Below, in pieces: positions 40,545 to 53,300 of a stretch of DNA of 64,000 bases. Location: NCBI GenBank assembly GCA_004123355.1, contig SCHM01000002.1, forward strand, positions 7,785,569 through 7,849,568. The letters are read 5' to 3'. The first letter of the stretch is position 1. Every line of letters starts with the position of its first letter. This DNA is from Amphirosellinia nigrospora (lineage: Eukaryota; Ascomycota; Sordariomycetes; Xylariales; Xylariaceae). Under the pieces are notes generated by a model that worked only from the letters and a program-made list of their open reading frames with translations, was not told the DNA's origin and did not search any database. A program made the position numbers and the translations under genes.

Positions 40545-40930
40545 AGCGACTAAGTGCATCTGGCACAAAATTGAGACGTCCCGGGAGATGATAAACTTGT
40601 AGTCCGTACTGCGATAGATAGCATGATGAGTTGACCAGTCGAATATTCGCGCGATCAGTGGCTGAAGTATCCAGTTTAGTTGATCCACGATGCTTTTGTT
40701 GAGGAGTGATCTGTCAGAACTATCACTTCTCGGCTTGATCCAATCATTGTTCGCAATTTCTTTGCTGACCAGACTAAACAGGCCACTTCCAACTCCGAAG
40801 GACCATACCTTGTTTCCGCATTCGAGAGGCAGCGGCTAAGGTACATGACTGGTTGCACTGCAGTACCTGGGATTTTGTCGCCCGGTGTCCACTTGTCTGA
40901 ATCTAAGTGAAACACCATCACGCCAAATCC
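40545..40930 (-). pseudogene. RNase H and linker part of E pol
   Basis: The translation shows PVMYLSRCLSNAETRYGPSE, LEVACLVWSAKKLR and VLTDHSS, the pattern of Ty3/Gypsy RNase H (family pattern S-R-x-L, E-L-E, A-W-x-x-K-K and T-D-H). The segment between this and integrase reads the tether normally found there, with the PDALSR-type motif. RNase H degrades the RNA strand of the RNA-DNA hybrid during reverse transcription. It is part of a broken element. Confidence 0.8.
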
Positions 40931-41540
40931 GCGTTCTACGGACGCGTCGATCTGAAGGTACAGAGTACGTGTGGGGTCGTGATGGAACAGTGTTGTTTTC
41001 TTTGCAAATCGCGTCTTGCACTGCCTCGAACGATGCGATTTCGGCCGGTGTCGGGTCGTAGTACTTTGTTTGACAGTACGCCTTGCGTTTTCCAGGATTA
41101 CCCGTTATCACTTTGCCCTCTTTTCTGCCTTCTGCCAGTAGTGCTGTCTTTCGTTTCTGCAAAGGTTCTGCTATTTGGGCAAAATACGGAATCAGTTTTC
41201 TCAAGAAACCAGTAGCACCGACATATTGTTCAAGAGCTTTCAATTGTCGTGGAAATGCCAGATTTTTGAATGCTGCCAATCGTTCCTCAGTCGTAGTCAT
41301 ACCAAGCGCGTCTACACGAAAGCCTAGTAGTTCGACTGATGGGTATCCGATGAATGACTCTTGGGCGACATTGAAATTCTCTTCTCTTGGAACAATGAAA
41401 AATTGTATGCAGATGTTCTTATGTTCTTCAGCCGTGTCCGAGAATATCACGATATCGTCGATGAAGGCCTTGCAGTAGTGCTCGTGGTCGACCAGCAGTC
41501 TGTCCATAAACCGTTGTACGTACGCTGGTGAATTACGGAC
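40930..41540 (-). pseudogene. Reverse transcriptase part of E pol (palm and thumb)
   Basis: The translation contains NSPAYVQRFMDRLL followed by AFIDDIVIFSDTAEEH, which carries the catalytic IDD form of the YxDD box, and then a thumb with GFRVDALGMTTTEERLAAF and a VGATGFLRKLIPYFAQIAEPL stretch. The family is Ty3/Gypsy of fungal type. Upstream of this point in element order the sequence turns into the 225 bp non-coding repeat, so the fingers region, protease and gag are not represented. Confidence 0.85.
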
Positions 41541-41764
41541 TTGACACAGGATTCTAGAAGTGCTGGAATCTATGTCATATCGTGTGGTGATGTGTAAGTA
41601 AAAGTGGTGGTTGTGGCCGTAGGCCACTGCCACGGATCTATCTACACAGGTGGGTCCACGCAGTGGGCCACGTGGGTCACGTGGGGTCACGTGGGCCCCT
41701 GCCCACGAGCCACAGCCCTGGGGTCCCCACTAGCCACTGCGTGGCTAGTGCCCCCCGTACGTGA
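41540..41764 (-). repeat. 225 bp direct repeat in E, inner copy
   Basis: Nearly identical to 42553-42777, from ACTTGACACAGGATTCTAG to CCCCCCGTACGT. It contains three CACGTG motifs (41669, 41678, 41688) and a 10 bp-arm hairpin CACTAGCCAC/GTGGCTAGTG. It abuts the reverse transcriptase region on one side and the minisatellite-bearing segment on the other. It looks like an LTR or promoter-bearing end of a related element rather than coding sequence. Confidence 0.85.
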
Positions 41765-42552
41765 CTGTGTCAAGTGCCGCACACACAGCAAAATCTATTG
41801 ACCTCAATAGCCTAGCCCTAGCCCACAAGCCACAGCCCTAGCCACAGCCGGGCCACGCAGGTCCCTAGATCCACCATATTCGCCATTGCCTCTGCAGGGG
41901 TTGTAGGTCCGTAGGGGTCTGCAGGGGTCTGCAGATCTGTAGGTCGCGTAGGTCTGCGTAGATCTGTGGGTCTGTAGGTCTGCGTAGGGGTACGTAGGTC
42001 TGTAGGGTCTGTAGGTCGTAGGGGTCTGCAGGTCTGTGTAAGGCACGTAGGTCTGCAGAGGTCGAGGTATAAGGGTGACGAACTGCCAGCGAAGGCGTCG
42101 TCGAGGTATTGTACTGTTCGAGATCCCGAACGGCTCACTCGAACAGTCTTCCTACACCAGCTGCCGTATAGCGTACTCCAGGCGTTTCGGCTATACAAAC
42201 AGCGCGGGGTCTGTTGGGTAGAGGATTCGAAAGGTGTTTAGTTGGTCGGTCGACGAAGGGTTGAAGGGGCGTCGACGGCGGCGGTAGCGTAGTAGTAGTG
42301 ATACGTAGTCGGGTACCTGAATTCGCCGACTGCGTACGAGTGCAAATTGGGTCCCGCGTTTGGGTACCTGAATTCGCCGCGCGTGGATTTGCAAACAGCC
42401 GTTTGTAGGAGTGCTGCCGGAGACCAACAAAGTCATTCTCGACCGCGAGAATCAATCGCGGGAACGACTTAAAAAAGGACAAGCCGCAGGGCTCGAAGGG
42501 GGTAGAGGACTCGGAGTGGCCTGGTCCCAGCCATCTACCAGAGTGGAGGCAC
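41765..42552 (-). other. Non-coding GC-rich segment of E between the two 225 bp repeats
   Basis: This 788 bp segment has normal to high GC and no convincing protein; its open frames are Pro/Thr/Arg-biased shadows of repeats. It begins with the TGTGTCAAGTGCCG motif and a small CTATTG-ACCT-CAATAG hairpin, continues through a GTAGGTCTG minisatellite (41898-42060), and includes two 18 bp direct repeats, GGGTACCTGAATTCGCCG, at 42311 and 42362. Read on the minus strand, TGGTGCC just inside the outer 225 bp repeat resembles a tRNA primer-binding site. If so, the outer repeat is a 5' LTR and this is leader sequence. Confidence 0.5.
41898..42060 (+). repeat. GTAGGTCTG-type minisatellite in E
   Basis: About 160 bp built of imperfect 9-13 bp units around GTAGGTCTG and GTAGGGGTCTGCAG, roughly fourteen units. 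It is purine/T-rich on the plus strand and encodes meaningless Pro-Thr-Tyr-Arg repeats on the minus strand. No other such array occurs in the window. Confidence 0.85.
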
Positions 42553-42781
42553 CACTTGACACAGGATTCTAGAAGTGCTGGAATCTATGTCATATCGTGT
42601 GGTGATGTGTAAGTAAAAGTGGTGGTTGTGGCCGTAGGCCACTGCCACGGATCTATCTACACAGGTGGGTCCCACGCAGTGGGCCACGTGGGGTCACGTG
42701 GGGTCACGTGGGCCCCTGCCCACCCACAGCCCTGGGTCCCCACTAGCCACTGCGTGGCTAGTGCCCCCCGTACGTTCTTTT
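42553..42781 (-). repeat. 225 bp direct repeat in E, outer copy, possible 5' LTR
   Basis: Second copy of the repeat at 41540-41764, abutting the AATTT target duplication through a short TTCTTTT tail. It carries CACGTG at 42685, 42695 and 42705, exactly 10 bp apart. On the minus strand its inner end reads CTGTGTCA, an LTR-like CA terminus, followed closely by a TGGTGCC that could begin a primer-binding site. It does not resemble the left end of E as an LTR partner should. Confidence 0.6.
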
Positions 42782-45700
42782 AATTTTATAATATATAATT
42801 AATAATTAAATTAGCTATATAATATATATAATATTTTTATTTTATTTTTATTTTTAAAAAATAAAATGTTAAAATATATTTATAATATAAAAATATTATT
42901 ATATAAAAAAATAAAAATAATATTTTATTATATATAAATAAGTTATTTATTTTTAATATTAATTATATAAATATAGCTATTTTATAAAAATAAACTATAT
43001 TATTTATATAAATAATTTAAATATTTTTATATAAAAAATTATATAAAATATTATTTTACGTAAATATAAAATCGAATAATTTATTTTAAAAAAAATTTAA
43101 AAATTTTATTATTATTATTAAATATATAATAAAGCTTTATAGCGATTTAAATTTATAATTAAAAATAATTATAAATTTAATTATAAAATAATTATAAACG
43201 TTATATAAATAAATAATTAAAATTATATATATTATTAATATTATTATATTAAATAGTAATTTTTTTAAAATTAATATTTATAAAATATATAAAAAATATA
43301 TATAAATATTAAATTAATATTTATTAAAAACTTTTTAATAATATTATATATAATTTTAAATAAATTTTTTATTAAATAAATTTAAAAATATATAAAAAAT
43401 AATTAATATATAATACTATAAAATATTTATTAAAATATATTAAATAATAATAAATAAAAAAATAAATATATAAGCTATTTAAACGTATATATAATTTTTT
43501 AAAAAAAAATTAACGTATATATAAATAATAAATTAATTTTATAAATAATAAAAAATATTAAATAATACTATTAATTTAATAATTTTATATTAATTTTTTT
43601 TATTTTTAAAGCTTATTTTTATATTAATAAAAAATTTTTTATTTTTTTTTATTATATAAAAAATAATAACTATTTAAAAAATAATAAAAATATTATATAA
43701 AAACTATATAAAAGTTAAAATTAATATACGATTAATAAATAAATAAACTATTTTTATATAATATATTTATATTTTTTTTTTAAAGTAAATTTTAATATAA
43801 AAAAAAAAAATTAAATAAAAAAAACTATATAAAATTAAAATAATTAAAAAATTAAATATAATTATAGTTTAATTAATAAATTAATATTTTAATATATATA
43901 AATTAAACTATATTATTATATAAAAATATTAAATAAATAATTTAAATTAAAATAATATAAATTTATATAATTAATAATTATTAAAAAAAAAATAATTAGG
44001 AAAAAAAAAAATTTAGTTTATTATTATATAACGTTTAAATATATTTATTATATAATATTTAAAATTATAGATTTTTTTATAAAAAAAAAAATTAAGCTTT
44101 TAAGTTAATAATTAAGCTATATATAAATAAAGTATTATAATTTTAATAAATTGTTTAAAAAATTAAAATAATAAAAATTAATAAATTTATTATATAAATA
44201 TTTTTAAATTTATATATATAATTTAAATATTTATAAAAAATATATTTTTAAGTTTTATTTTATATAAAAATTAAAAAAAAAAACTATAAAGCTATATAAA
44301 AATTTAAATTTATTATATAAAAATATAATAATATTAAAAAATATTATTTTAATTAATTGCTAATAATTTAATAAATAAACTAATAGTTAATTTTAATATT
44401 TAGTTTTATTTTATATAAAATTTTAAAGTTTTATATAAGCTTAAAATATTATTTAAGTTTATATTTAGTTAAAAAATAAACTATTATATAATATTTATAT
44501 TTTTTATTTTTAAAGCTAAAAAAAAAAATATTTTTTAAAAACTATTTTATATATTATAATTTTATATAGCTTAGCTAAATTTAAATTATATTAGTTTAAA
44601 ATATATTATTAATATTATTAAAAAAAACTTAAAATATAAATATTTATATAATTTATATTTATTAATTATATATAATAGTTTAAATATTTTTAAAATAATT
44701 AAAATATAAACGGATAATATATTAAGTTTATTATGTTAAACTTTTTATGTACGAAAAAAAAAAATTTAAACGAATAAAATTCGCGCAAAGTTTAAAAAAA
44801 TTTTATTTTTTAAATATTTTTAATTTAATAAAAAAAATTTTTTATACGATAAAATATTATAATAATTTAAAAAAGCTAAACTAAAAATTTAACTAAATTA
44901 ATTTTATATAAAAAAATTCGTTTAAACTTATATTTTTTAATAAGCTAAAAAATATATATTAATAGTATATATTAATTTAAAGCTATATATAATTTTATTA
45001 TTTAGTTTAAATTATTAAGTTATAATTATATAATATTAAAATATTAATAAATAAATAAATAATAAAAAAATAACTTATTAAAAAACTTACGTTTATTTTT
45101 TTCGATTTTTATTATATAAAGCTTTTTATTTTTATAAATAAATTATTTATAAATAATATAAATATAATTTATAGCTTAGATTTATTATTATATTTATAAT
45201 TAAAGTTTATATAAAAAATATAATAAATTTAAATTTTAAAATCGAAAATAATATTATATATTAAAATTTAAACAAATATAAAAAATTATATAAAATATTT
45301 TAATTAATAAATTATATAATATAATTAATAGTTTCGATAATATTATTTTTATATAATATTTTAAAAAATTATAAAAATATTTAATTTATTTTTAATATTT
45401 ATTATTTATATTTAGATTTTAAATTATTATAATTATTTAATTAAGCTAAAAATAATTTAAAAAAAAAAATTAATAATAAATATTATATTTTTTTAAAATC
45501 GTATAAAAAAAAAAAATTTTAAAATATAATAAATTAATAATAAAAATAACCTAGCTAATATATTTATTAAATATATATTAAACTAAATATTAAAAACTTT
45601 AGTTTTTATAAATAAATTGTTTATATAATTAAAACATTTATTAAAAAACTATAAAAAATACGTTTATATAAAAATAGCAGCTAAAATATATAAAAACGAT

Positions 45701-46459
45701 ATATTATATATAAATATTAAAAAAAAAAAATATTATATATAAATAATAAAAAAGTTAAAAAATTATAGTAAAAATAATAATTAAAATTTATATTTTAAAA
45801 AATAACGCGTATATTAATTTTTATTTTTTTTATTTTTTTTTAAACTTAAATTATATATAGTAAAAATAATAAATATTATACGATTGCTATATATAAATAT
45901 AAACATTATTTTAAAAACTTAATATTATATAATATTAATTAAATAAAAATTTTAATAATTAATAAATATTATATAAATTATTTTAGTATAAAATAATAAT
46001 TTAGCTATAATTTTAAATAAAAATTATATAAAATATTTTTTTAACGATAAACTTCGTTATATATTAATAAAAATAATAGTTAATAAATTTAAAAAATATT
46101 ATATAAAAAAGCAAAAATAATTATATTTTTTTATTTTATTATAATAAAATAAATTAGCTAAAATATATATTAAAAATTATTCGTATAAAATAAATAAATA
46201 AAAATATACGTACGTTTATATATAACGTTAATATAAAAGCTTTATAAGCCCGATTTTTAATAAAAAATTATAATTTTATAGCGCTATTATTTTTAAACGT
46301 ATAAAGTTTTAAAACTATATAATATTATTAAAAATAAAAAACGTAAAACGTAAATAAAACTTAATAGGTTAATAGGTCTAGCAGTAGCTATTACTAATAA
46401 TAATAGCAATTTTATTTTAATTATTTATTAATATAATATTTAAAAAAACTTAAAAAGTT

Positions 46460-46463
<4 letters not shown>

Positions 46464-46496
<33 letters not shown>
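46464..46496 (+). repeat. AAT microsatellite, about 11 units
   Basis: An uninterrupted run of ATA/TAA triplets lies in the right part of C3, followed by imperfect TATTAA repeats to 46555. The equivalent place in C2 (about 56940-57010) has only short interrupted triplets, so the run expanded after the copies separated. Confidence 0.85.
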
Positions 46497-46497
<1 letters not shown>

Positions 46498-47028
46498 TAT
46501 TATTAATATTATTAATATATTAATATTATTATTAATATTATTATTAATATTACGCTTATTATATAATAATTATTAAATTAATATTATATAAGTTTATAAA
46601 ATTAATTAAAATATATATATAAAATATATATATATACGTATATATATAAATATAAATATACGTACGTAAAAAAAAAAAAAAAAAAAAAAAAACAAAAAGC
46701 AGTAAAAGCAATTTAACTTATATATAATAGTAGCAAATATAAAAGAATATATTATTTAATTTTTTAAAATATTTAAACAAATTAAACAAAAAAATTATAT
46801 ATAATAGTTATATATAAATTAACTTTTTATTTATATTTACTAACTTTTTTTTTATATATAGTTATATAATACTAAGTATTTTAAAAAAATAATAATTTAA
46901 TATATTATGGGCGTTTTTTTATTTATATATTACTATATAATATATTTAATATTTTTTTTACGTTTAGATTTTTTATATTAAAAAAACAATCGTATAAAAA
47001 TATACTATAACTAAAAAAAAAAAACTAA

Positions 47029-47305
47029 TATTATAATTATAATATTATATTATATAAAATTAATATATTAGTATTAATTATATATAATATTAATTATTAA
47101 CTATAATATTAACTATTTATATAATAAAGTTAAGCTAATATATCCGCTTAATTTAATTATATAATATATTGCATAAAATTCTTTTTATATAAAAAATTCT
47201 TTATAAAAGCCTAGCTTTTATACGAATAGTTAAAAAAATAGATCGAATATATAAATATTTATTTTACCTTTTATTATATAATATCGTACCTTTTAGCTAC
47301 TTAAC
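47029..47305 (+). repeat. Right LTR of C3
   Basis: About 277 bp, from TATTATAATTAT to AGCTACTTAAC(A), followed by the ATTTA target duplication. It shares the ATATATCCGCTTAATTT block with the C2 right LTR. Confidence 0.85.
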
Positions 47306-50300
47306 ATTTAATAATAATAAATATTTTTAAATATTAATATAAAATTTAAAAAATTTAATAAAAAAATAATTAATAAAAAATTTTTTAATAATATAATAAT
47401 ATTTTTTAACTAAAATAAGCTAAAAATAATATTTAAATATTATATATATTTTTTAAATATATTAAAAAAATAATAAATTATTAATAAAATAATAATAAAA
47501 ATAAATAAAAATAAAAAAACTTATTTATATATTTTAAATATAATTAAAAAAATTTATATATTTTATTAATATTATATTAAATTATTTATACTATAAAAAC
47601 TAATAATAATAAACTTATTTTATAATTAAAATAAACTAAAAATTAATAAAAAAAACTAATTATATTAAATAAATAACGTAAGTTTTTTATAAAAATTTTT
47701 AATTATTTTATTTTATAAAAAAAAAAATAACTATTAAAAATAATAATTTTATTAAGCTATTATAAATTAATAATTATTTAGTTTTATTTATATTATAAAC
47801 TTTTTTTAAATAATAAATATAAATATATAAAAAGTATAGTTTTATTTATTTAAATTATATAGTTTATTTATAAAGTTTAACGTATTATATAAGCATTTTA
47901 TATATATAAGCATTTTGTATATTTTTTTATACTTTTATATAATAATTAATATAATTTAATAATAATATAAAAAATTAATTAAAACTAATTAAAATTATTT
48001 TCGCTAAATGTTTTTATTTTATTTTAATATATATACGTATTATATTTAAGCTTGCTGCAAATTTTATAGTACTATTTATTTATAATATTTTTTTTCGTAC
48101 GATAATTATTTAACCGTATTTTATTATTTATTTAGCTTTTAATAGCTTTTTTAGTTTTTTAATTTGTTTTTTTATATAATAAATATTTTTTTAATTTAAA
48201 TCCGTTTATTTTTTATATAATAATATTAGCTTAGTTTATAATTTATTTTTTAAAGTTTAATTATTTAAATTAAAATAATATAATTTAATATTTTAATATA
48301 TTTATTTTTTTATAATTAAATTAATTATATTTAAAATAGCTATAAAAAAACTATTTTAATATTATATAATTTTATATTTAATATATTAAACTTATAATTT
48401 AATATTTTTTACGTTATAAAATATTTATAACTTTTAAATCTAAAGTTTATCGGATAATTTTAAGAATATTTTAGTTAAATTTTTAAGCAAAAATTATAAA
48501 ATAATATATTTTAAATCGTACAAAATAAAGCTAGCCTTTTAAAAGCTTTTTTAATATTTTTAATATTATTATAACGTTATATATAATATAAAATAATATA
48601 AAAAAATTTTTTTTTAATATAAATAATATAAACTTAAGCTAATTTATCGATTTATTTATTATATAACTATTTTAAAAAACTAAAATAATTAATATTTAAA
48701 AGCTAAAATTTATATAATAAATAAATAAATATATAAAAATAATAATTTTATATTTTTAACGTACGATTTAAATTTAATAAAATAATAATTTTTATAGCCG
48801 TTTAAAATTAAAAAATAATAAATACTCGTTATATAACGTATTATATAATAATTAAAATATTTAATTTAATTTAAACTTTTTTTGTTTATAGTTTAGCTAT
48901 TTTTTATTATTTTAATTTTTAATCAGTTAATAAATAGTTATTTTTATACTAAAATAATAAATAAATTAATTTAGCTAAAATAATATATAGCAAAATAAAT
49001 AGCTATATAATAAAATAGCGTAAATAATAATTATTTATTTTTAATTATTTTATTAAATAGTTTTTAATTATTTATAATATTTATATAACGTTATAACTAT
49101 TTAAACAATATTTAGCTTATTATAACTTTATTTTATTAAAATTATAAATATTTATTTTATAAAATTTTTAGCTATAATTACGTTTTATATAAGCTTAAAT
49201 TATTTTTAATATTTATTAAAATTTTTATATAAAATTCGCTAATAATTAATTTAATAATTAAAATACGTTCGAAAATAAATAATTATAATAAAATTTAAAG
49301 CTTAATTAATTTTAATAAATAATATATTATATTCGCGTAATAATTAATTAGCTATATTTTTAATATTATTTAATTTAAATAAAATTTTACGAATTTAAAT
49401 TAAATATATATCGTACGATTAATTTTTTTTCGAATTTTAATAATTTATATATTATTAGCTATTTAGTTTATTTTAATAAAATTTTATTATAGCGCGTACA
49501 AAAAATCGACTAAAAAACGTTATAAATTTTTATAGCATATTATAATAATAATTTTTCGTTATATTTTATAGCTCGTAATATAAGCTATAAATTATTTTTT
49601 ATATAATAACGCTATTATTAGTTATTAAAATATTTAAAAATAAAAATAAAAAATATAAAAATAAAAAAAATATATAGGATGCTTATATATATAAGATGCT
49701 TATATAGTACGTTATTATAAATTTTATTAAAAACTTTTATATTTTTTCGATTAAAAAAATAATTTATTTTTAGTTTTATTTTTATTAATTATTAATAAAA
49801 AAAATTTTAAATTATTTTATTTAAAAATATTAATTTTATTTTTATTTATTTAAATATTATAAACTTTAATAATTTTAATAAATTTAATTATTTTAAAAAC
49901 TTTTTTAATATAAATATAAATATTATTATTAGTTATATTTTTAAAAAAATTTATAAACTTTTAATATTTAAAATAAAATATATTTTTAAAAGTTTAAACT
50001 TAAAAAGCTTTTTAATATTAATATATATATTTTTAATAATAATATAGTTTTAATATTTATAATAAAATTATATACTATATTAATAAAAAAATATTTAGAA
50101 ATTAAACGTTAAAAATATTAATAGCTAAAAATAAAAATACTATTTTTATATAAAATTAATAATATAATTATTAGTTTTATTAAACGTTATTATAAAAATA
50201 ACTATAAAATTAGCTAATTTATTTATAAATATTAGTTTTATTAATATTATATTAATTATAATAGCTATAATAATTAATATTATATTAAATTTAACATTTA

Positions 50301-53300
50301 TAATAATAAATAAATTTAAAATAACTAAAAATCTTAAACTAATTATTTTAGCTAATAATATATTAAAATAACTATTATAATAGCTAAAATTTTTATAGCT
50401 AATTTTTATAAACTAATATATACGTTATTATTATAATTTTTATAAATTTATTTTAGTTTAATTTTTATTTATTTTAATTAAAATATTTATAATATTAATA
50501 ATTAAAATAACTTTAAAAATCTTTACGTTTATTATAATATTTATTATATTTTTATATATTATATAAATAAAAATTATAATTAATAAATAATAGTTTATAT
50601 TTAATTTATAAATATATATTTTTATTAGCTATAATCGTTATAATATATATTAATAATTTTTATATATATTTATAACTATAAATTAAAATTTAAAATTAAT
50701 AATAAAATTATTAAAATTATAAAAAATAATAATATTTTTAAAATAATTAATAATAGCTTTAAAAAATAAAAAAGTTATTATTAATTAATATATTTAGTTA
50801 TAGTTTTTTATTTATAATTTAATTTTTTTTTTTATATTTTATAATTTTAAGCTATTTATTATTATTAACTTTTTAAAAAAAAATTTAAATTTAACTTAAT
50901 ATTATTTTTATACGCTTATTTTTAATAATAATTATTTAGTTTTTATATTTTTTATTATATATTTAACGTATTAAAATATTTATTATTAATTATAGTTTTA
51001 TTTATATTTAAATTAATATATATTTTATATTTTAACCGGTTAATAAAACGCGCGTATAAAAACAAAAATATATATAGTTTAAATATAAAGCTTTATTATA
51101 TATATTTACGTTTAATACTTTAAATATAAATATTTTTAATTTAAAAATTTTATTTAATTTATTTATATAAATAATAAATTATTATTAAAAATATTTTATT
51201 TTTTAATTATATTTTTTTTAATTAATTTATTAGTTTAAATATTAAAAAAGTTTATTTTATAAAAATAATATTTAAATATAATATTTATATATATATTATT
51301 TAAAATAATAAATAAAAAATATTAATATATATATATTTTAATAAAATATATAGCTTATATTTTTATATATATAAAATAAAAATATTAAATAATTTATATT
51401 TTTTATAATATTATAATAAATAAAAACTAAACTAAATATAATAAAAAATATATTATTATAATATTCTTTATTAATATTATATTTAGATTTTTTTTATTTA
51501 AATATATATTATTAATTTAATATATACTATAATAATTATTATATTTTTATTATAATAACACTTATAATCGCTATTATAATTATAGCTATAATTATAGCTA
51601 TAATTATAGTTATAGCTATAGTTTTAATTATTTTATAATTATTATTACGTTTTTTATTTTTATTATTATATTTTTTATTTTATAAGCATTTTTTTTATTA
51701 TTTTTTTATAATAGCTATAATTTTTATTATAATTATTATTACGTTATTTATTATATTTATTATTAAAATAATAATAACGTTTATAATAAAATTAATATTT
51801 ATTTTTAAATAATAATAATTAAAATATTTATAATTATTATATTTAAAATATAAATTTTAATAGTTTTTATTATTATTTTTTAAATAATTATAAAAAATTT
51901 AACGTTTAAAAACTTATATTTTATTAATTTTTTTATATATTTATTTAATATATTTTTTTTTTAGTAAATAAATATAATTAATAATTATTTTAGTTTATTA
52001 ATCGCAGATATTTTTTATAATATTTATTAATTAAAATTTTTTTGCGCTAAAGTTTTATTTTTAAATATATTATAGCTTATATTAAATAAATTAAATAAAT
52101 ATATTTATTTTATATTATATCGAATAAAAAAAAATTATTTCGAAAAACTTTTTTATAATATATTTAAAGTATATTTTAAAACGTTTTTTTAGCTTTTTAA
52201 ATATTAAGTTTTAATTTACTTTTTACTAAATATAATAATTAATAAGCTTAATTTTATTATTTTATTATAAAAAAACAAAATTTAAAAAAATAATTAAATA
52301 ATTTTAAAATTTAATTATTATTTAATAATTTTATATTATTAAACTTATATATAGTTTAAATACGTTAAAAAATATATATATTTATATAAATAATATTTTT
52401 TTTATTTATAATAACTTTTTTATTTTTAAGTTATTTTAATTAAAATTTAAAACTTTAATATTTTTATATTTAATTTTATAAATATTTTTTACTATAAATA
52501 TAATTAAAAATAAAGTTTTATAATAATAACGTTTATTATTATAGCTATAGCTACTAAGGCTAGCTTTATTATTTAATAAATTTAAATCGTTATTAAAGTT
52601 GCCCGTTTTACTGTTGTTATTTTATTACTATTACTATTATTATTATTATTATTTGTTTTAATTAAAAAATATATTCCTATGTTTTTTATATTACTTTTAA
52701 GGCAATAAAAAAAAATAAAAGCAAAGGTATTATTGCTACGTTTATTATATTTAAAAATAAAAGCAAAAATATTATTATTTTTTTTATTTATAGCTATATT
52801 ATTAAAGTTAATTACTATATTATAAAAAGCTTATTAGTTTAATATAATTAAAAATAAAATATTAATAAAAATATAATATTAATTTTTTTAAAATTTTATA
52901 AAAACGCTAAAATTTTAATTTATTTATATAATTAAATTAAATTTATCGTTAATTTATTCGATATTTTTTATAGCTTTTTATATTTAATTTAATTCGATTT
53001 TATTTAAAATTATTATTTTGCTATTATTTTAAAAATATATTATAGTTTTTACGTTAAATTTTAATTATTAGTTTAATTTTTTAAATAAAAATTTTATACG
53101 TTTTTAATTTATTATTATTAATTAAACTTTATTAATATTAGTTTTAGCTTTAGTTACTTTTACGTTAATTTTATTTTTTTTATTTTATTTCGATTTTTTA
53201 AATTATATTATTAAATAATTTATAAACGTTTTTAATAAAGTTTATATTAATAATAATGCTTATTTTAATAATTATTACGCTAAAAATTAAAAAAAAAATA

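Larger units (their letters stand above)
38493..42781 (-). mobile_element. Element E: Ty3/Gypsy chromovirus fossil, not RIP-mutated
   Basis: A 4.3 kb island of normal base composition lies inside C3, with sharp edges at both ends. AATTT flanks it (38488-38492 and 42782-42786), and the homologous place in C2 lacks the island. On the minus strand it encodes, in the order expected of Ty3/Gypsy pol, reverse transcriptase, RNase H, integrase and chromodomain. Gag and protease are not seen. The left end begins TGAGAAAG, as an LTR would, but the right end is TTCTTTT and the two ends do not match as an LTR pair. The right 1.2 kb is non-coding and carries a 225 bp direct repeat. It is broken (at least three breaks in pol) yet young, since CA and TG are common. 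Confidence 0.85.
35809..47305 (+). mobile_element. LTR retrotransposon copy C3, split by element E
   Basis: LTRs at 35809-36085 and 47029-47305 bound an element of about 7.2 kb once E (38493-42781) is set aside. ATTTA flanks both outer ends (35804-35808 and 47306-47310), and the uninterrupted D1 relative has this sequence once. It aligns along its whole length with C2 and inversely with C1. Near its right end are an AAT microsatellite (46464-46496), TA-rich tracts and a 25 A run (46668-46692). C2 has a comparable TA tract and 26 A run at 57090-57163. It is RIP-degraded throughout and no domain is readable. Confidence 0.85.

Noticed and set aside
41804-42198. Tyr/Pro/Thr-repeat peptides on the minus strand
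   Set aside because: They are simple translations of the GTAGGTCTG minisatellite in two frames.
42135-42482. Open frames of 81-115 codons on the minus strand in the right part of E
   Set aside because: They overlap each other in different frames, are biased to Pro/Thr/Arg and lie across direct repeats; no family resemblance was seen.
41540-42781. A separate small LTR element (TRIM-like) formed by the two 225 bp repeats
   Set aside because: There is no target duplication around this unit alone and no element E sequence to its right, so a separate insertion into E is not supported; chimerism or rearrangement is equally possible.
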